Assembly (NCBI GenBank): GCA_026413225.1
Contig: CM048552.1
Span: forward strand, 168,590,053-168,654,052
Length of the DNA stretch: 64,000 nt
Reading direction: 5' to 3'
From: Otis tarda
Taxonomy: Eukaryota; Chordata; Aves; Otidiformes; Otididae
Under the pieces are notes generated by a model, which had not been told where the DNA came from, did no database searches, and saw only the letters and a program-made list of their open reading frames with translations. Of the stretch, positions 22,533 through 36,200 are shown one piece after another. Made by a program: the position numbers and the translations under genes. The first letter of the stretch is position 1. Each line of letters starts with the position of its first letter.

Positions 22533-25500
22533 GAATTCACCAGTTAGGAGGGAAGGGGGAAGGGTAGAAGGAGAGGAAACACCCCATTACAATTGGACTG
22601 TGCTATTATAATGTTGAAGAATTGTCCCTGTCTCATGACAGACAGGTGACTAGGCAGCTGCACAGCCCCTTTTCATGTCCCTTTGCTCCTCCTGGTCAGT
22701 GTTGCAACAAGATACTTTCATGTAGCTGGATCACTCCTGATTACAGTCTTAAGCTTCAGACTGCCCTTGAGTACGTGTGTAAGCCTCATTTAAAAATGGC
22801 CCAAATAAGCCTGATTTTTACAGAGACTTACAGAGTTAAATTTTGAAATATGCAGGAATTGTGAACATTTGGCATTTCTGGTAATCAAGCTTGGTGGGCC
22901 ACAAGTACTATGAAGAAATTATTTTAATTTCATCAGTGTAAAATTAAAACTCCTATGTGGTCTGTAGGTAATAATTTAGATTAGGAAACCTCTTCCTATC
23001 TTTAGCATTGATGTCTACATCTGACCTATTCATTTTAGGCTTCCTTTATTGTCAACAAGCAAACATTTCCAGACCATGATTCTGCTGACCTGTTTTAGAA
23101 AAAAATATCTTAAGGTAAGATGAAAATTAGGTGAGGTTGATCTCACCTGTAGTTTTAGAGTTTAGCAAAAATTATTTTGTTTTGGTTTTTTTTTAAAAAA
23201 AGAATGGCCATCTTTCTTTTATTTAATTTTGTTTATTTCCATGTGCTTGACTTAGATTGTGCTTAATGTGATACAAACTCACAAGAAATTGCCTTCTTCC
23301 CCCAAAAGGTTGTGATTTATTTAAATAAAAAAAATTAGACAAAAGTTCATACATCTATTATATGCTGGTGTGAGCTGGAGGTGGTGCAGTACTGGGGAAA
23401 GCAAAACAGCATAAAAATGATTTATCACAAGTTAGTATTGTATAAAACCTCTTGATTTATCATCCAAGTACTTCATTTAAACTACAAATAACTTCTTGCA
23501 CAACCACTGGCTTTAAGTCCTAGGAATGTGCATGTACACGATGAGATAAAAATAATTATTATGGTATTAACTGTAGGAAATAAAGATCAAAGGTTACCAT
23601 CATGACTCTTCCTGGAGTAAAACCATGCTTTGCCTTGAAGTGATACCTCAACTGTCCTGAAAGTGTAATGAACAACACTTAAGGCGATATTTATATTGGC
23701 ATTGGTTTCTCTATAGTAGTTCTGTGTAAACTGAAATAAAATAGCTTCCTTCAACAAGTGCTTAAATAATTTCTACATGAAATATTCAAAGTATTACATT
23801 CTCCATATAGTTTATAGCTGATTTTTTTTTTTAATCCAGCTATCAAGTTTGCATGCAGTTTCCTCAAAAGCTGTGTATTTCATCTTTCCTGGTGTCGTTT
23901 TTGTAAGAGCTGAGAGGACCGGAGGTGTAACAGAACTACACAAAGAGTTCTCTTTTTCTCTTGTTGCTAATGTGAAGCATCTTTCTGCCTTTCTAATACA
24001 CAATCAAAATTATGTGAGTGGAACTGAAATAATGTCAACCCAACAATAAAAGGAAGTCAAAACCCATTTCTTTCTGGTTCATGAGAAAAATCTTTGTGGA
24101 AATGTCAGAATTAATGTACTCAGCCAATACTAAATAAAATTTATTCAATAAACTTGGCAATAGACTACTTCAAAGTGAATAAATACTAATTTGCCCTTGT
24201 AAGTGGCCTTTGCTCTCTTAAACAGCTGTATAAATTATTCTTTTGAATCTTACCACACATAGCTTATGAGCTCAGTGACCACTGTTCAGGTGAGTTGTTA
24301 TATTCTACCCTTGCTTGCCAGCTAGCCAGCTTGAAAAAAAAGTGAATAATTCTTGTGCAGTAACCTTACAGTATTTTTAAAAGGGAAGTGGTGGCTAAGA
24401 CTTACATGGGTTAGGACATGAATCTTTTTAGAAAGCAGCACTACCATGGACAAGCACCCTACTGAGACTCTGGACAGTGAAACTGTTCCAGTTTTTCCTC
24501 CCTTTGGCCTCATTGAAACCAGTCTTTTCTTACACACATATGGAAGAGAATAGTTTTCTACAATCTGCTTGTGACTGTTGGGAAACATGTATCTGGTTAT
24601 TGTTTTTCATTTTAAATGATGCTTTTCTGAATGTTTGATGCTATAACAAAAAGTGTAGCCTGCTCACTGCACTCCAAAAGTTAGTCCAGAATCACTGACA
24701 CAGAGTCCTTAGACAGTTCAGGACTTGGACATCAATCACCCAAAGCAAGGGTACAGAAAGGCATTCAGATGCAATGTAAGCTGGTTGCGCTGAAGTGAGC
24801 ACATGGGTGCAGAGCAGGTGGCTGAAACAAAATCCAGATAAGACATATGTGGATGTGGTGGGAAGAGGAAAATGTTATTTCTTTTTTTTTAAAGCCACAA
24901 CATTACCTCTTCATAACATCAAAGTGATTCTCAACTTTTACTTCCTTTTGCACTCATTATTGCTTCCAGATACCCATTATTAGTCTCTGTTCTTCTGCAC
25001 AGAGACTTTGTTAGCTGTTGTGAGCCATACACTCTGTCACCTACCGCTACATTTTCCTCAGTACAGTCTACCTGGGGAAGGTGAAGGATGTCACTGAAAA
25101 GTTCTAGGTTTTCTGATATGTGGTGCAGCGTAGGCACCACAAAGTAACACAACACAAAGCACAGCGATAGCATTCTTCACCTGTGATCCTGGTGTTCGGT
25201 ATTCAGTGTCCTATGTCCAGACACCACAGAAGATGTCTCTGACTCTGGAGTCAGAAAAACTCCACCTATCCCTATTTACAGTCTACAGCTGTGGAGAGTC
25301 CTCATGACCACTGACTTCATCTTACTTCAGGGATGTTGCATTTACCTCAGCGACAGGCGAAGCATTGCTGTTCTGTAGATAAAGCAACAAAATATGAAGA
25401 AAACAAAAATGTCCTGTCCATATCCACCTCAGCTCAATTTCAAAAACTCTTTCAAAAACTGTTCCAACTCTCTGTTCCACAGGAAAGTGATTACTCATTT

Positions 25501-28500
25501 TTTTCATGAGCACTTTTTGATAGAAAAGAAGAAAAGCAAGTAGAGAACTCTGGCTCATCTAGGTGATAGAGAAAACCTGTCTCTCCTCTTGGATAGGAAG
25601 GCAAAGAGAAAAATAGGGAATCCTATTATTTGTGAAATGAATAAAACAGAACAGTGTAGAAAAATTTCACTCATTACACAAAGAAGAGGATGGCTCAGGA
25701 GGAGGAAAGCTATTTCAACCTTAGGACCTTTGTCCTGGGACAAGAGATCAACTATCACGTTCCTTACCCATCAAATATATTGAGTAGATTTTATTCGATA
25801 AAACTTTCAAATTCTGATTGATAAAAACATATTCCTGTTGTTTGTTTGATTGTTTATTTATTTATTTTTAATGTCAGATAATTTAGTTATTTTGAGGGAA
25901 GAAAGGCACTTTATTTTTTTCCTCCTACTTATGAAAACTTTCATGCGGGGATAGATACATGCTGGATGTTTTCTTTGCTATTAATCCAATTTATTTTCTT
26001 TATAAATACCCTTCCACTCTTCTTTCTGTTTCTTTTTTTTTTTTTTTTGAAGAAGAGGAAAACATTCAAAAGATGAAGATCTTGAGAAATTGGCTGGAAT
26101 AGGATTTTTTTTTTTTTAAAGATGCCAGCATTCCTTCTCATTCAATTTCAGTAGTGGAGACTTCTTTCCATGTACATTTGATAGCTGTAAGGTAACATAC
26201 GTTTTTGATTTCTTGATGTAAGCTAAAACCAGTAAAATGCAACGACACCAAGTATAATGAATAAAATTTTATCCATTAAGAAGTATGTGCTCTGTCACTA
26301 GCACATATTTCCCTAGATCAAGAGAACAGATAAAAGCAGGTGGGAAGCCAAGTTGACTGTTTTCTATCTGGTCAAACATTCATGGTGTTACTGACTGGTT
26401 TTGTCTTTTGACACAATATAACTAATGTAAAGGTTTACTGTTGATCCTTCCCATTGTGTCCGTATATTCGCTTTCTGAAGATAGGTGTACCATCATTATA
26501 AACAAAATGTGCTTTAAGAGGTGTATTCACCTTTGTTGTTGCTTTTCCAGAGTAGATAAGATTAAAAAAAAAATTGTCAAATTATTTCATATAAATTCTT
26601 AGTAATTCCAAATGTTTCTATGCCACTAGAAATTAAAAGGATCAGGTCTATGCAACTGACTATCATATATTTTTTTTTCCCAGATAGATTTCACATCATA
26701 ATCTTTGAAAATCCCAGCTATGTTTGAGTTTCCAGACATGAATGGAAGCCCAGGCATTCAAAACATGTTGAAGAAGGGATATTTTAGTCTCTAAATTTGC
26801 AATCAATCATGAATTTTTGACTATAAATGCTCTGAGAGGACCGTCCATGTTGCTAGGACTAGCCAGGTTCTTAAATTTATGTGTGTTAGTGCTTGCAGGA
26901 TCAGAGATGAATTTTTGCTGCTGAAAAGCATGCAGAAAGAAGGGTCTAGGTCTAGTCATTCAGGTGCCCTTAACAGTCAATTGAGAAAAATAGCTACCTC
27001 CAGTGGGGAATTCTTTCCACCAGTCTTCGTCGTTGGTCTTAAGAGGGGATGATCTACCCTTTGGAGATGTCTGTCACTTCCCTTTGTAGACATAGGGATC
27101 CTAAAAAAACCCAGCTCAGACTTGTTAGCTTATTTTCATTGCCATGAGTCCTATCCTTTGTCATCCTGACTCCGTTGCTTTAAATGTTTAAAGGTTTCTG
27201 TGACTGTCTTATCTTTATTGTTTCCCGAACTCATTAAGGCAACTAGTGGCTGAACTGGTAAATGTCTATTTGTTAAAACCTGGCGTTTCTAAGGACATGA
27301 TATATAAAATACATATTGCATGATATTTCCAATCTCCCTTTCAGTTGTGTTTTTTTCTCTAGTTTCCCCTTGAACTGCTGATTGAAGACATCCAGTCTTA
27401 TGCTGTCCTGCATTTTATTCTGTTTCCCTTAAGAAATCTGTGACTTACAAAGGGCAGTATATATGTGTTAAGAACGTGTCCTTGTCATTCTTTGTGAGGC
27501 TGCATGTTTGGTGTCATTATAAGATACCCTTGCTTTATAAAAATGACCTTGTTTGCAGATGTATATTAAATAAACAAATGATGTCTTTCTTATTCATCCA
27601 GAAAAAGCCTTTGGCTGCCTACTTATTCAAAATATGGTAAAACATTGTCTTCTTTTTCTTGTCTCATGATGTGCAAATTAGATTTAAACCAATAGGGTGA
27701 TAACACTCATACCACTGGAAGAATGTTGTGCTCTGTCAAACTGAACTTTGTACATACATTGTATGCTTAGGAGTGTACTGAGATGTGCACTGCAAAAGTG
27801 GCAAGTTAATACAACTAAACAGTTCCAAGAAATCAGCCATCTACTCAAAAGTGTATGTACAGACTCTCAAGAATTCTTCAAATACTTTTCACAAAAAAAA
27901 AAAGAAAATAACAGTTTTGTCATATTTCTAAACCAAAGTCAATTAACATGTTGAACAGCTAGCATATATGAAAAAGCACTCACACATGACTTGCACGTGG
28001 GATTGCGTACAGGCATACAACAAGAAGTTCTGGGCTCATTCTGGTGCTGACAACAACTCACTTTGTGGCCTCAGACAAGTTACCTTCCATGCTCTATTTT
28101 TATTCCTCTCTTAATAAATGGGAATAATTTAGACTTACCTCCTTACATAGTTTTGCAAGGTCAGAATATAATTCGAGCACTTGAAGATAAAACCAGTCAT
28201 TTACAGAATGCTCAGACTTGGAAGATGGACACATGTAAGTCCAGGGAAGGTACGAAGGTGTGAGGGAAGCTGGATAATATGGGTACTGTAAAACTGCTTC
28301 TTTGATTTATTGTTCTGAAACACAGCCTAAGGTTCTTTCTTCATGTTAAGGCTATACAATCAAGCATAGATCACGACTCTGCCATCAATCAGTATAAAAT
28401 ATTCCTGTCCAGTGGAAATCCTGATGCTTTTTTTACTGGTGAGGGCAGGTGGAGGAATCTTCCTGCTCTGGTATGCTGCACTGCTGGATTTGGTGCTAGC

Positions 28501-30298
28501 ATATGCATTCCTGACACCTGGCACAAGGGTGAAATCAGACTCAGGAAGATCTCTTCAGGGTTATAAAGGTCTGGTTGGATTGGACGCCAGCAAACCCAGG
28601 ATAAGCGCCTTCCCTGCTGCTCACAGATTTGCCTCGCTAGAGCTGCCTTGGTGGCCCCTGTGGTCTTGATATTTGAAGATTCTTCATTGCAAGTACACCA
28701 TGTTCCCTCTGTAACTACAAGTTCTTGGGTCCTTTTTGAAGATAAATATTTTAAAGCAGGCATTAGACAATGATAAAATTCTATTTTTAGCTAGTGCTAA
28801 AAGTAAGGGAGGCTATTAAGTAAGGACCACTTTCCTCCTTTGTCCTAAGGACCATTTGTATATACAAGGGATTGTGTGCATGTGTGTGAACAAGCATAGA
28901 CCAAGGTGGATGACTTCATCCAAAGATTACATCTTCTAAACCAGACAAGGAATCCAAACAAATTGGAAGTCAGAAGCTGAGAGAAGAAGCTAAGGCTAGT
29001 TAGGAAAAATGAGTTACCTGGTTTCAGAAAGAGGATTATTTATAAGTAGAAGAGTTCTTTATGAGTAAGGAGAATGCTATCATATGCGGTTTAAGAGACA
29101 TGGCTAAGAAAGGGAGAGAAGAAGGGCTTCCATTGCCTATCAAAATAATAAAATAATTAAAAGCCACAATAGATTCCTGTATAAAAACATGGTGAAGAGC
29201 AAGCTCTGTCATTTTACCACCAGATAAACTTGCTGAGGTCATCTCCTGGCCAAGGTGTAGGGCTGACCTCAGCAGGTTTACTGTGTGGTAAAACTAACAG
29301 GCTTTGATCTTTACTTTGTTTTCACCTGAGGACAACTCCTGCTTGCTGGTTACCTAAAGGTAAAAATCATGCCTTCTTTTATCACCAAAGCTAAGTCTAT
29401 GAAGCAAACAGACTGGGAAGAAGAAGAAATGAGAGCTGATATATGCCATATAGACATCAAAGGAGAGGATGCAGAGCTTGCTTTGCTTCTTCAAGAGGAA
29501 AAAGATAATTTAGAAATGAGATATGAGGCAGGAGATATAGTAGAAATAGTAAGCATGATTTAATAGTACATACAATTACTTCACAGTAGTGTTTTAGACA
29601 AATAAGGCAAGGAAAGAAAAGAGGAGAAACAAGGTGGGAAAGCAAGGAAATAAAGGGTGGACTAATGATGGGGAGAGAACAAAGGTAGAGACAATTTTTT
29701 TTTTGGTGGGATATAAAGAAATAGGAATCTGGAGGGAAAAACATGAGGCTGCATTTGGAGGAGCACTGGATGGTGTAGCAAAAAGAGCGAGCATAAGCAA
29801 TGAGCCCATGACTGTGTTAGGATACCGAGATGGTATTACATCACGCCAGGAATGGAATGACCTCAGGAAATCCAGTGGGATGTGTAAGCAGTCACCAACT
29901 CTATGTATAGCAGAGCAGCAAATGGTAGCACAGGATACTGAGTACTGCTTTCTGCAGAGGTAAGCGTGGACAACTAGGCTGTTTCACTTGGGGAGGTCAA
30001 AGAGGACTCGAGAAGAATAACAAGAATCTGTGATGAGACATAGGGGAGGCAGGAATATAGAAGAAAGAGTGTGGGGAGCCACTGCTTAGTCTCTCTATGC
30101 TTTTGGCCATGGTTGCATGCGCTTAACAAAATGTTTGCCATGTAATATCTGCTGCATTTCTATAATTTCTCTGGTGTTCCAGATTGCTGTAGCCATTTCT
30201 ATACTGCCATATAAATAATTGAGTTTTTTTCTAGTTCTTGGATTTGGGTGGGGTTTTTTGTTTGTTTGTGGGGTTTGTTTTTGTTGGTATTTTTTTTT

Positions 30299-30367
30299 AA
30301 ATCAAGATCATACTTCTCTTTAAATCAAGATCATTCTTCTTTTTAAATCAAGATCATACTTCTTTAA
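30299..30367 (+). repeat. Minisatellite, three copies of a 23-bp unit
   Basis: The unit begins AAATCAAGATCATACTTCT and starts at 30299, 30322 and 30345, an exact 23-bp period. The copies differ by only one to a few bases (copy 2 has ATTCTTCT for ATACTTCT, and the trailing CTTT varies). It directly follows a G/T-rich stretch and a T-run at about 30290-30298. High similarity between copies suggests a recent slippage or unequal exchange event. The copy number may vary between individuals. No coding or regulatory role is implied. Confidence 0.9.
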
Positions 30368-33114
30368 GCCCTGATTTAGTCACGTTATATATTTTAGAGC
30401 AAACAACCTGCTTTGCCTAAGTATTTCTGTGGACTGAACAGTCTGCCCCGAGGCAAGCAAATCCAAAGCCAAAGAGGGATGCACCCTTCATATTCCACTA
30501 ATTGATTGAAGGGCCAAATGATCTATAGGAAAAGTTGCATCATTAACTTAATTGAGGGCAAAACCTAATTAGAGGGGAAATGAAGTAGACAGAGCCAGAG
30601 ACACAGCAGGCCTTCATGTGAGATGTCAACAAACAGACATTGTAACTAAAACCAGACAGCAACCACAGCACTTCATTTACATCTTCAATTTCAATGTGAA
30701 AACATTTACAGTGATTGTGATGTGGATGTGAGATTTCAGAGGAGGAATGCAGAAATTTAACACAGCTAAACTGAAAGCAGCAGGTTTTAGAGTTATTGAA
30801 AAAAAAATCAGCTGACTAAATTTGCTTTAAAAAATCCCGAGCAAACTGACTCAAGTTACTTAAGACTGCATTTGTGCTTTTCCAATATAGCTGAACTGTA
30901 CATTCCTGAAGAAATTCAACAAGAACTATACCATGAATTTCACAGTAGCAAGTAAATAAACTGAATAAATTCTGGTGGACAATATTGCTTCAGTTTCGTG
31001 ATACAGAATTCCTGAATGAAGGCATAAAATGTCACTTCTGCACATTTGTTTTTAAGTGGTTACTGTGTGTAGTTACTTTCCTGGAGCACCCTTGCTCGCG
31101 CAAAGAGGCTTCCTCCCCCTCAGAATCACAGGCTCCTGAGCTGTGAGCTGGTGATGTTAAATTCTAGAGGCTTGTTAAGTATTTTAAACATTAGTTTAAT
31201 ATATGAAGTAAACCAGGTGGTAGTGGTCTTTTCAGGACCTTTTCCACTGCGTTTCAGGGGCTTTTTTTTTTTGGCATGCAGCTCCTTTTTTTTTTACCAA
31301 CTGCAGGAATACAAACAAAACCTTTTCATAAGAAAAGCCACTTAAGTGAAATGAGGAATGCAAGCAGACATGTTTTGGCTACAGTGCAAGTCTTTAAAGT
31401 ATATAGGTATTATTATACAATTCAACTGCAGTCACATGAGTACTGTGCATTCTTTAAAAAGCTGGGCCCTCAGCCTGCTCCCCAAATATGCACAAAATTT
31501 CTGTGAGTATCTATAATTTAATAGTGTCTAGATATGTTAATAAATGGAAAGGGAAAACAAATTTTATTGTGAAAACCAAACCTACATAGAGCCAGAAAAA
31601 TAATCACATACTAATGAATCAAAACATTTTTGGGCTGACCTCTTTTGTATTCTGAGGAAAACTGTCAATAGTTCGCAGCTTCACAAACCTCACATTTCAA
31701 TCAGTCAGTTCCTTACCAGACAAAAGAGTCATCCCCATGTTCACAGCAACTGGGTATTAAATAGTTACTTCTGTATTTGTATTTTATTCTCCGTACTTTC
31801 TATACTCCCTAGCAGACACAACCACCTTCATCTCCCATTCCATACAGATCAGCACATAGCCTCAAAGCTGTGTCCTGTATCTGATGATGCAGCTCTGAAA
31901 CAAAAAACTCCCAATGACTTCTTGGAAGATTTGACTTGTGCTGGATCATTATGTCATTCTCAAATCAATTTAAGGGTTTTTCCTCAAGACAAGACAAGTG
32001 GGAGCCACCGATCCACACTGATAGATAACACACTGGATCTCTTGTAATTCAAATTTTCCCATGTAAAGCTTGAAAACACTGACTTTAGGCAGAAGACAGG
32101 AAGAGACTCCGCTCAGTACAGTATTAGTAATTATCTATGTTGTGTGACAAGGAGCACTAAATACATCTGAAGTCAGCCTAACAAATGCATATTGTGCCAT
32201 TCTTACAGCTAAATACCTTCAGGGCAAATCTCCTTTTAGTTCTCTGAAAGTACATTAGCTCAATCCTCGTTTTGGTGGAAGATGGAATTTATAAAATTAT
32301 GGGTTTCAAGACAGTAAAAATTACAGCAGTCTACAAATCACTAGGGGAGTCTTTCTTATTTCAGCTTTGTTGTAAAGTTTATTGTAAACTAGGTAATAAG
32401 AGGAAATCCTGCTTGGATCATACTGGAGTACAATAGCTGAATGTTAACACATTTATTATCACCTGTCACATCCCTATGAATGCATCATTGTAAAGATGCA
32501 TTTGGATCTAGGACAGCATCGTTAATCATCCTTCCAAAAAAACCACAGTAGTTAATTATTTGTCTCAACATATTGCATTTAAATCATTCTCCTCATTAAA
32601 TCAATTATAAAACAACCTAAGTATCCTAATTGAGCTACTAAGAATTAGAACATTGTTGCAAAATAGAAATGGAAAGAAACTACCAAATCCTATCCTGATT
32701 TTCAAGTACGTGAAGTCTCTTTCTTTTATTTTTTATCAGAAATCATATGGCTTGGGAAGTAAATTAAGAAACCTTTCCAAGGTGTATTAGCTGGGGTTTG
32801 GCAATGTGCTACCTTTGTCACGTGGCTTTTTGCAGCTTGGAACACAAGCAGAACTTACTCATGCATGCCCATAATATATACTGTAAACATATCTTATAAT
32901 GCAATGAAGTTTTTAAGACTTCCTATTGTTCTCAATGGAGCATGGTAAACAATGGAAGCTATTGAACCCTCCATGTTTTTGAAAATATGCCCCAAATTTA
33001 TATCAAACTCACTTTCTCAAGAGTTGCATTCACTGAAACAAATACTGGCATGTGTATATCTGAATTAGCTGCCCCATGCTCCCCTTATAGTAAGCAGAAG
33101 GAAACAAGCAGTTT
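30368..33114. other. Unique noncoding sequence
   Basis: No gene or recognisable transposon. T-runs at 31262-31272 and 31286-31296 lie within a short open frame that I reject. The remainder is AT-rich with scattered short frames on both strands. Confidence 0.55.
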
Positions 33115-33290
33115 TAAAACTCGATTCATCTGACTTATTTTAGATATCTGCTTTGGGATGAGATGAATCACATCCTAGAAGTGGATTTTTACATTGACCC
33201 AAGAGGGAGTCGATGACTTCTAGGTGTCAAGATGAGGATGTCTACACTTCACTAATCTAAATTTTAGCCTAAGATCCATTAGCCTGCGGG
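33115..33290. repeat. Old dispersed repeat, family not identified (copy 2)
   Basis: GGGATGAGATGAATCACATCCTAGAAGTG, spread over 33157-33185, corresponds to the block at 13978-14007. The preceding GACTTATTTT (33132-33141) also matches the other copy in the same order and at similar spacing. Copy 2 continues further right, with CTTCTAGGTGTC at about 33217-33228, where copy 1 has diverged or ended. The family is not one I can name. Boundaries are approximate. Confidence 0.4.
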
Positions 33291-36200
33291 ATAATACGAT
33301 ACAGGCAACATGAACTCAAAGCTCAAAAGGAAAGAAGGAAGAGATTAATACCTTTGATTATTTACACTTGTAGCATCATAGAAGAAAGGAAGCTATAACA
33401 AGGACTTGATTGTAAAGAGTGGTGGGACACAGCCTAGCAAACAGATACAAGAGATATCATGACATGGAAAATATACTGCAAACTGTCCTATGGATGGAAA
33501 TATTCTTAGAGACAACGATGATTAACTTTGTGGAAAATGTATTCTTTACAAGTACTACTAATTTCTGTAGCTTTTGTATTTTCTTTTACTTTGACAAGGT
33601 TCCCATTCAAAGTATAGGTACTTCAGCTGCGGTTCTTTTCAGTTGTTGTCTTTCTATTGTAATATTCTATTGTGATATCCTACTGTGGTACTAATTTTGT
33701 CAAGTACGTGAAATCACCTCAGCCATTTTGAAGTCTCTAAGACATTACAAGCTGGGACTTGATTTGACTTCAATATGGATGTAAAACATTTTATTATCCT
33801 CCTCACACAATAATTTTATATTACATTGTCTTAGTAAGAATGTCAGTCACATACTCTTTCTGAAAGGAAAGCTATATCGGTTAGGGTATATTTTGCTTTG
33901 CTATCTCTGGCATTTACTTTGTTTTGAGATAAAAAAACCCCACTTTAATGATGATTCACTTCAGCAACAAATCAGTCCCGCCTCCAGTACTAACCTGAGA
34001 TATTTTGGATTCTTTTTCAGGTAGGTTCCCCAGAACCCTAGTACCTGCCTCTGTTTTGAGGAATAGTTCCCCACGGTATTGCATGAAATCTTGTCTAAAC
34101 AGTGCCCGCACACTGTCTTTTTTAGTCTGAACGATTGATTATTGTTTTTGTAACGTGACCATCTTTCCATACAGGTAATTTAGACTTGATAGTCTTCTCC
34201 TCTGATGGAAACAAGCAGTCTAGGCAAGATGTAGGAGAACTGCACAGTGTAGGACAGCCCATCAGTCTTTATCTTTGTCTTTCAGGTCCAGGTGGATTAG
34301 CAACATGATAAATAGCTTTATCTTTAGAAGAGATGATCTTATTCTGAACAGCACTCTTCACTGAATAAGAACTGTTTCCATCATCCTTTTGTCTGTAGTA
34401 CTTATTGGCAGCATCCTTTCTCTTTTCTCTCACAAATTACAACAGGCGAATCTATATAATTTTTTTCATCTTTTGCAACTTTCAATGTAAAATTACACAC
34501 TTTTACATTTCTGTTAGTTTGGGTTTTTTTTTTTTTAACTATGCCTCCCAAAACAGCCCCATGCCAAATGAGCTACAATCAATAGGTTCATTTTATTTTT
34601 TTTAAAATAAATTTTAAAAATAAATGAGGAATAAGAGAAAATAAATCTAAAAAATAATGTTTCCTTTCATAGGAAAAGTAATCAATGTTACTGTAAAAAT
34701 ACATTTTTGATACATCTATTGTAAATTCCATCTTCCAAGTTTCCTATAAAAACTAACATTTGTCAACAATTACCACTTGGTGCTATACAAGACTTCTTTC
34801 AAAATATTTGGAGATACCTACTGTGTAGTAACTATGGGCAAATGTTAATTTTTAACAGCTTTCATTATATGTGGTCTTGTTACTGGTGAAAACATGATGA
34901 ACTTTCAGAATAATTTCATCATGAGTCATGATTCATTTTATTTTTAATAGCATTGTAAATAGTCACATTAAACTTCCAAGGAAAAACTCTAAATCCCAGG
35001 AAGGAATAAATTGTGTAGAATTAATTGACTTGTGAGTGGTTTCTTTTCCTAACTGTCTGCACACACTAAAATTCAGCACGTTCTGCATTTAATAAGTTGA
35101 TTACAATTACGGGACATATATTGTTAATTAGAAACTAAACCTCACTTTCCACAAAGGATTGACATTCCCTTTTAACCTAAAATATGCAAACTAATATTTT
35201 GTGTAAATAAATGCTGAACAGTAGCAAAGTAAATTTGTCAGATTTACCAAACCTGTCAGATTGCACTGAGTCCGGTTGCTTTTGAAGTGAGGTGGTGTGG
35301 ACTCTTTTTGAGCTTCCCACAGACAAAGACACACTGATCTTCATCCCACTGACAGCAACAGACCAAGTTGCCACTGTCTTCAGTGCAGGGAGGATTCAGC
35401 CCAGAAGGCAGGAACATTTGCTAACATGAAGGAATAGGGGCAGCCTTGTTAGCGGAGCTCTTTCCCAGGAAGTCAGAAGCTGATCAGCTCTACGCTCAGC
35501 AGGAGATGTCAACAAAGTCTATAGAAATTATGATGAGCGCTTCAGATTACATGAAGAAATTGTGACTTTCTCAGAAAGGTCATATGTAAAACATTCTCCT
35601 TAAATACATTCTCCTCAAATTAAATCAGCAGTTTGCACAATGTAGTTCATGACTTTAGGCATTATCTCTTACAAATAACTGAAAAACTCTACAAAAGATG
35701 CTTTAGAAAGAAAACAGAAGTCAAAATAAGTCAAAAAAGTTTTTTTTAAGAATAAAAATCTTAAAACATGAGCAGCTTAAAACCATAAGCTACGAAGGGA
35801 AAAATCCTACTCCTCTTTCTGCTGGGAGGCAGGCTTCTGTCCACAGCAAAATGAGTGGGGATGTTATTGCGGTGGCAATAGCCGCAGCATTTTCACTACT
35901 TCTTTGTGGCATTGGAGTTAAAAAAAAAAAGGCAAGCAAACCATTCCGCTGCCTAAGGCATGCTCCTGAGCAAAGCCCAGCTCTTTAGGCTTGGGTCAAG
36001 GAAGACAGGATTTGCCTCAACAGGATGCATGAGAGGATTAACATGACAAATTAACTGTTAATCCAGGTAGTAGCCAACTATTAATAAACTCCTCATGAAC
36101 ACTACCCTTAGTGGTTTGAACTCTTTGCTCCCAGTATGTTTTGAGTTTGGAGGGTGAGTATGAACTAGTCTCCTGTCTAGAGGCAGATGTAATGGTCATT

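Larger units (their letters stand above)
14808..30298. other. Long repeat-poor noncoding region
   Basis: About 15.5 kb in which I can support neither genes nor interspersed repeats. It contains homopolymers (17 A at 17579-17595, 15 A at 19052-19066, 16 T at 26033-26048, 13 T at 26105-26117), a G/T-rich strand at 15663-15724, a purine-rich strand at 29590-29760, and a TTTA-rich patch at 25855-25867. Between 16.7 and 22.5 kb open frames are especially scarce, as expected for AT-rich noncoding DNA. A 124-codon frame at 28389-28763 (minus) starts at ATG but shows no domain. Low repeat content can indicate old constrained noncoding DNA, but that cannot be judged from a single sequence. Confidence 0.55.

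Noticed and set aside
29457-29963. Overlapping frames of 95 and 71 (minus) and 109 (plus) codons
   Set aside because: All are produced by a purine-rich strand that lacks stops in the complementary frames. There is no motif.
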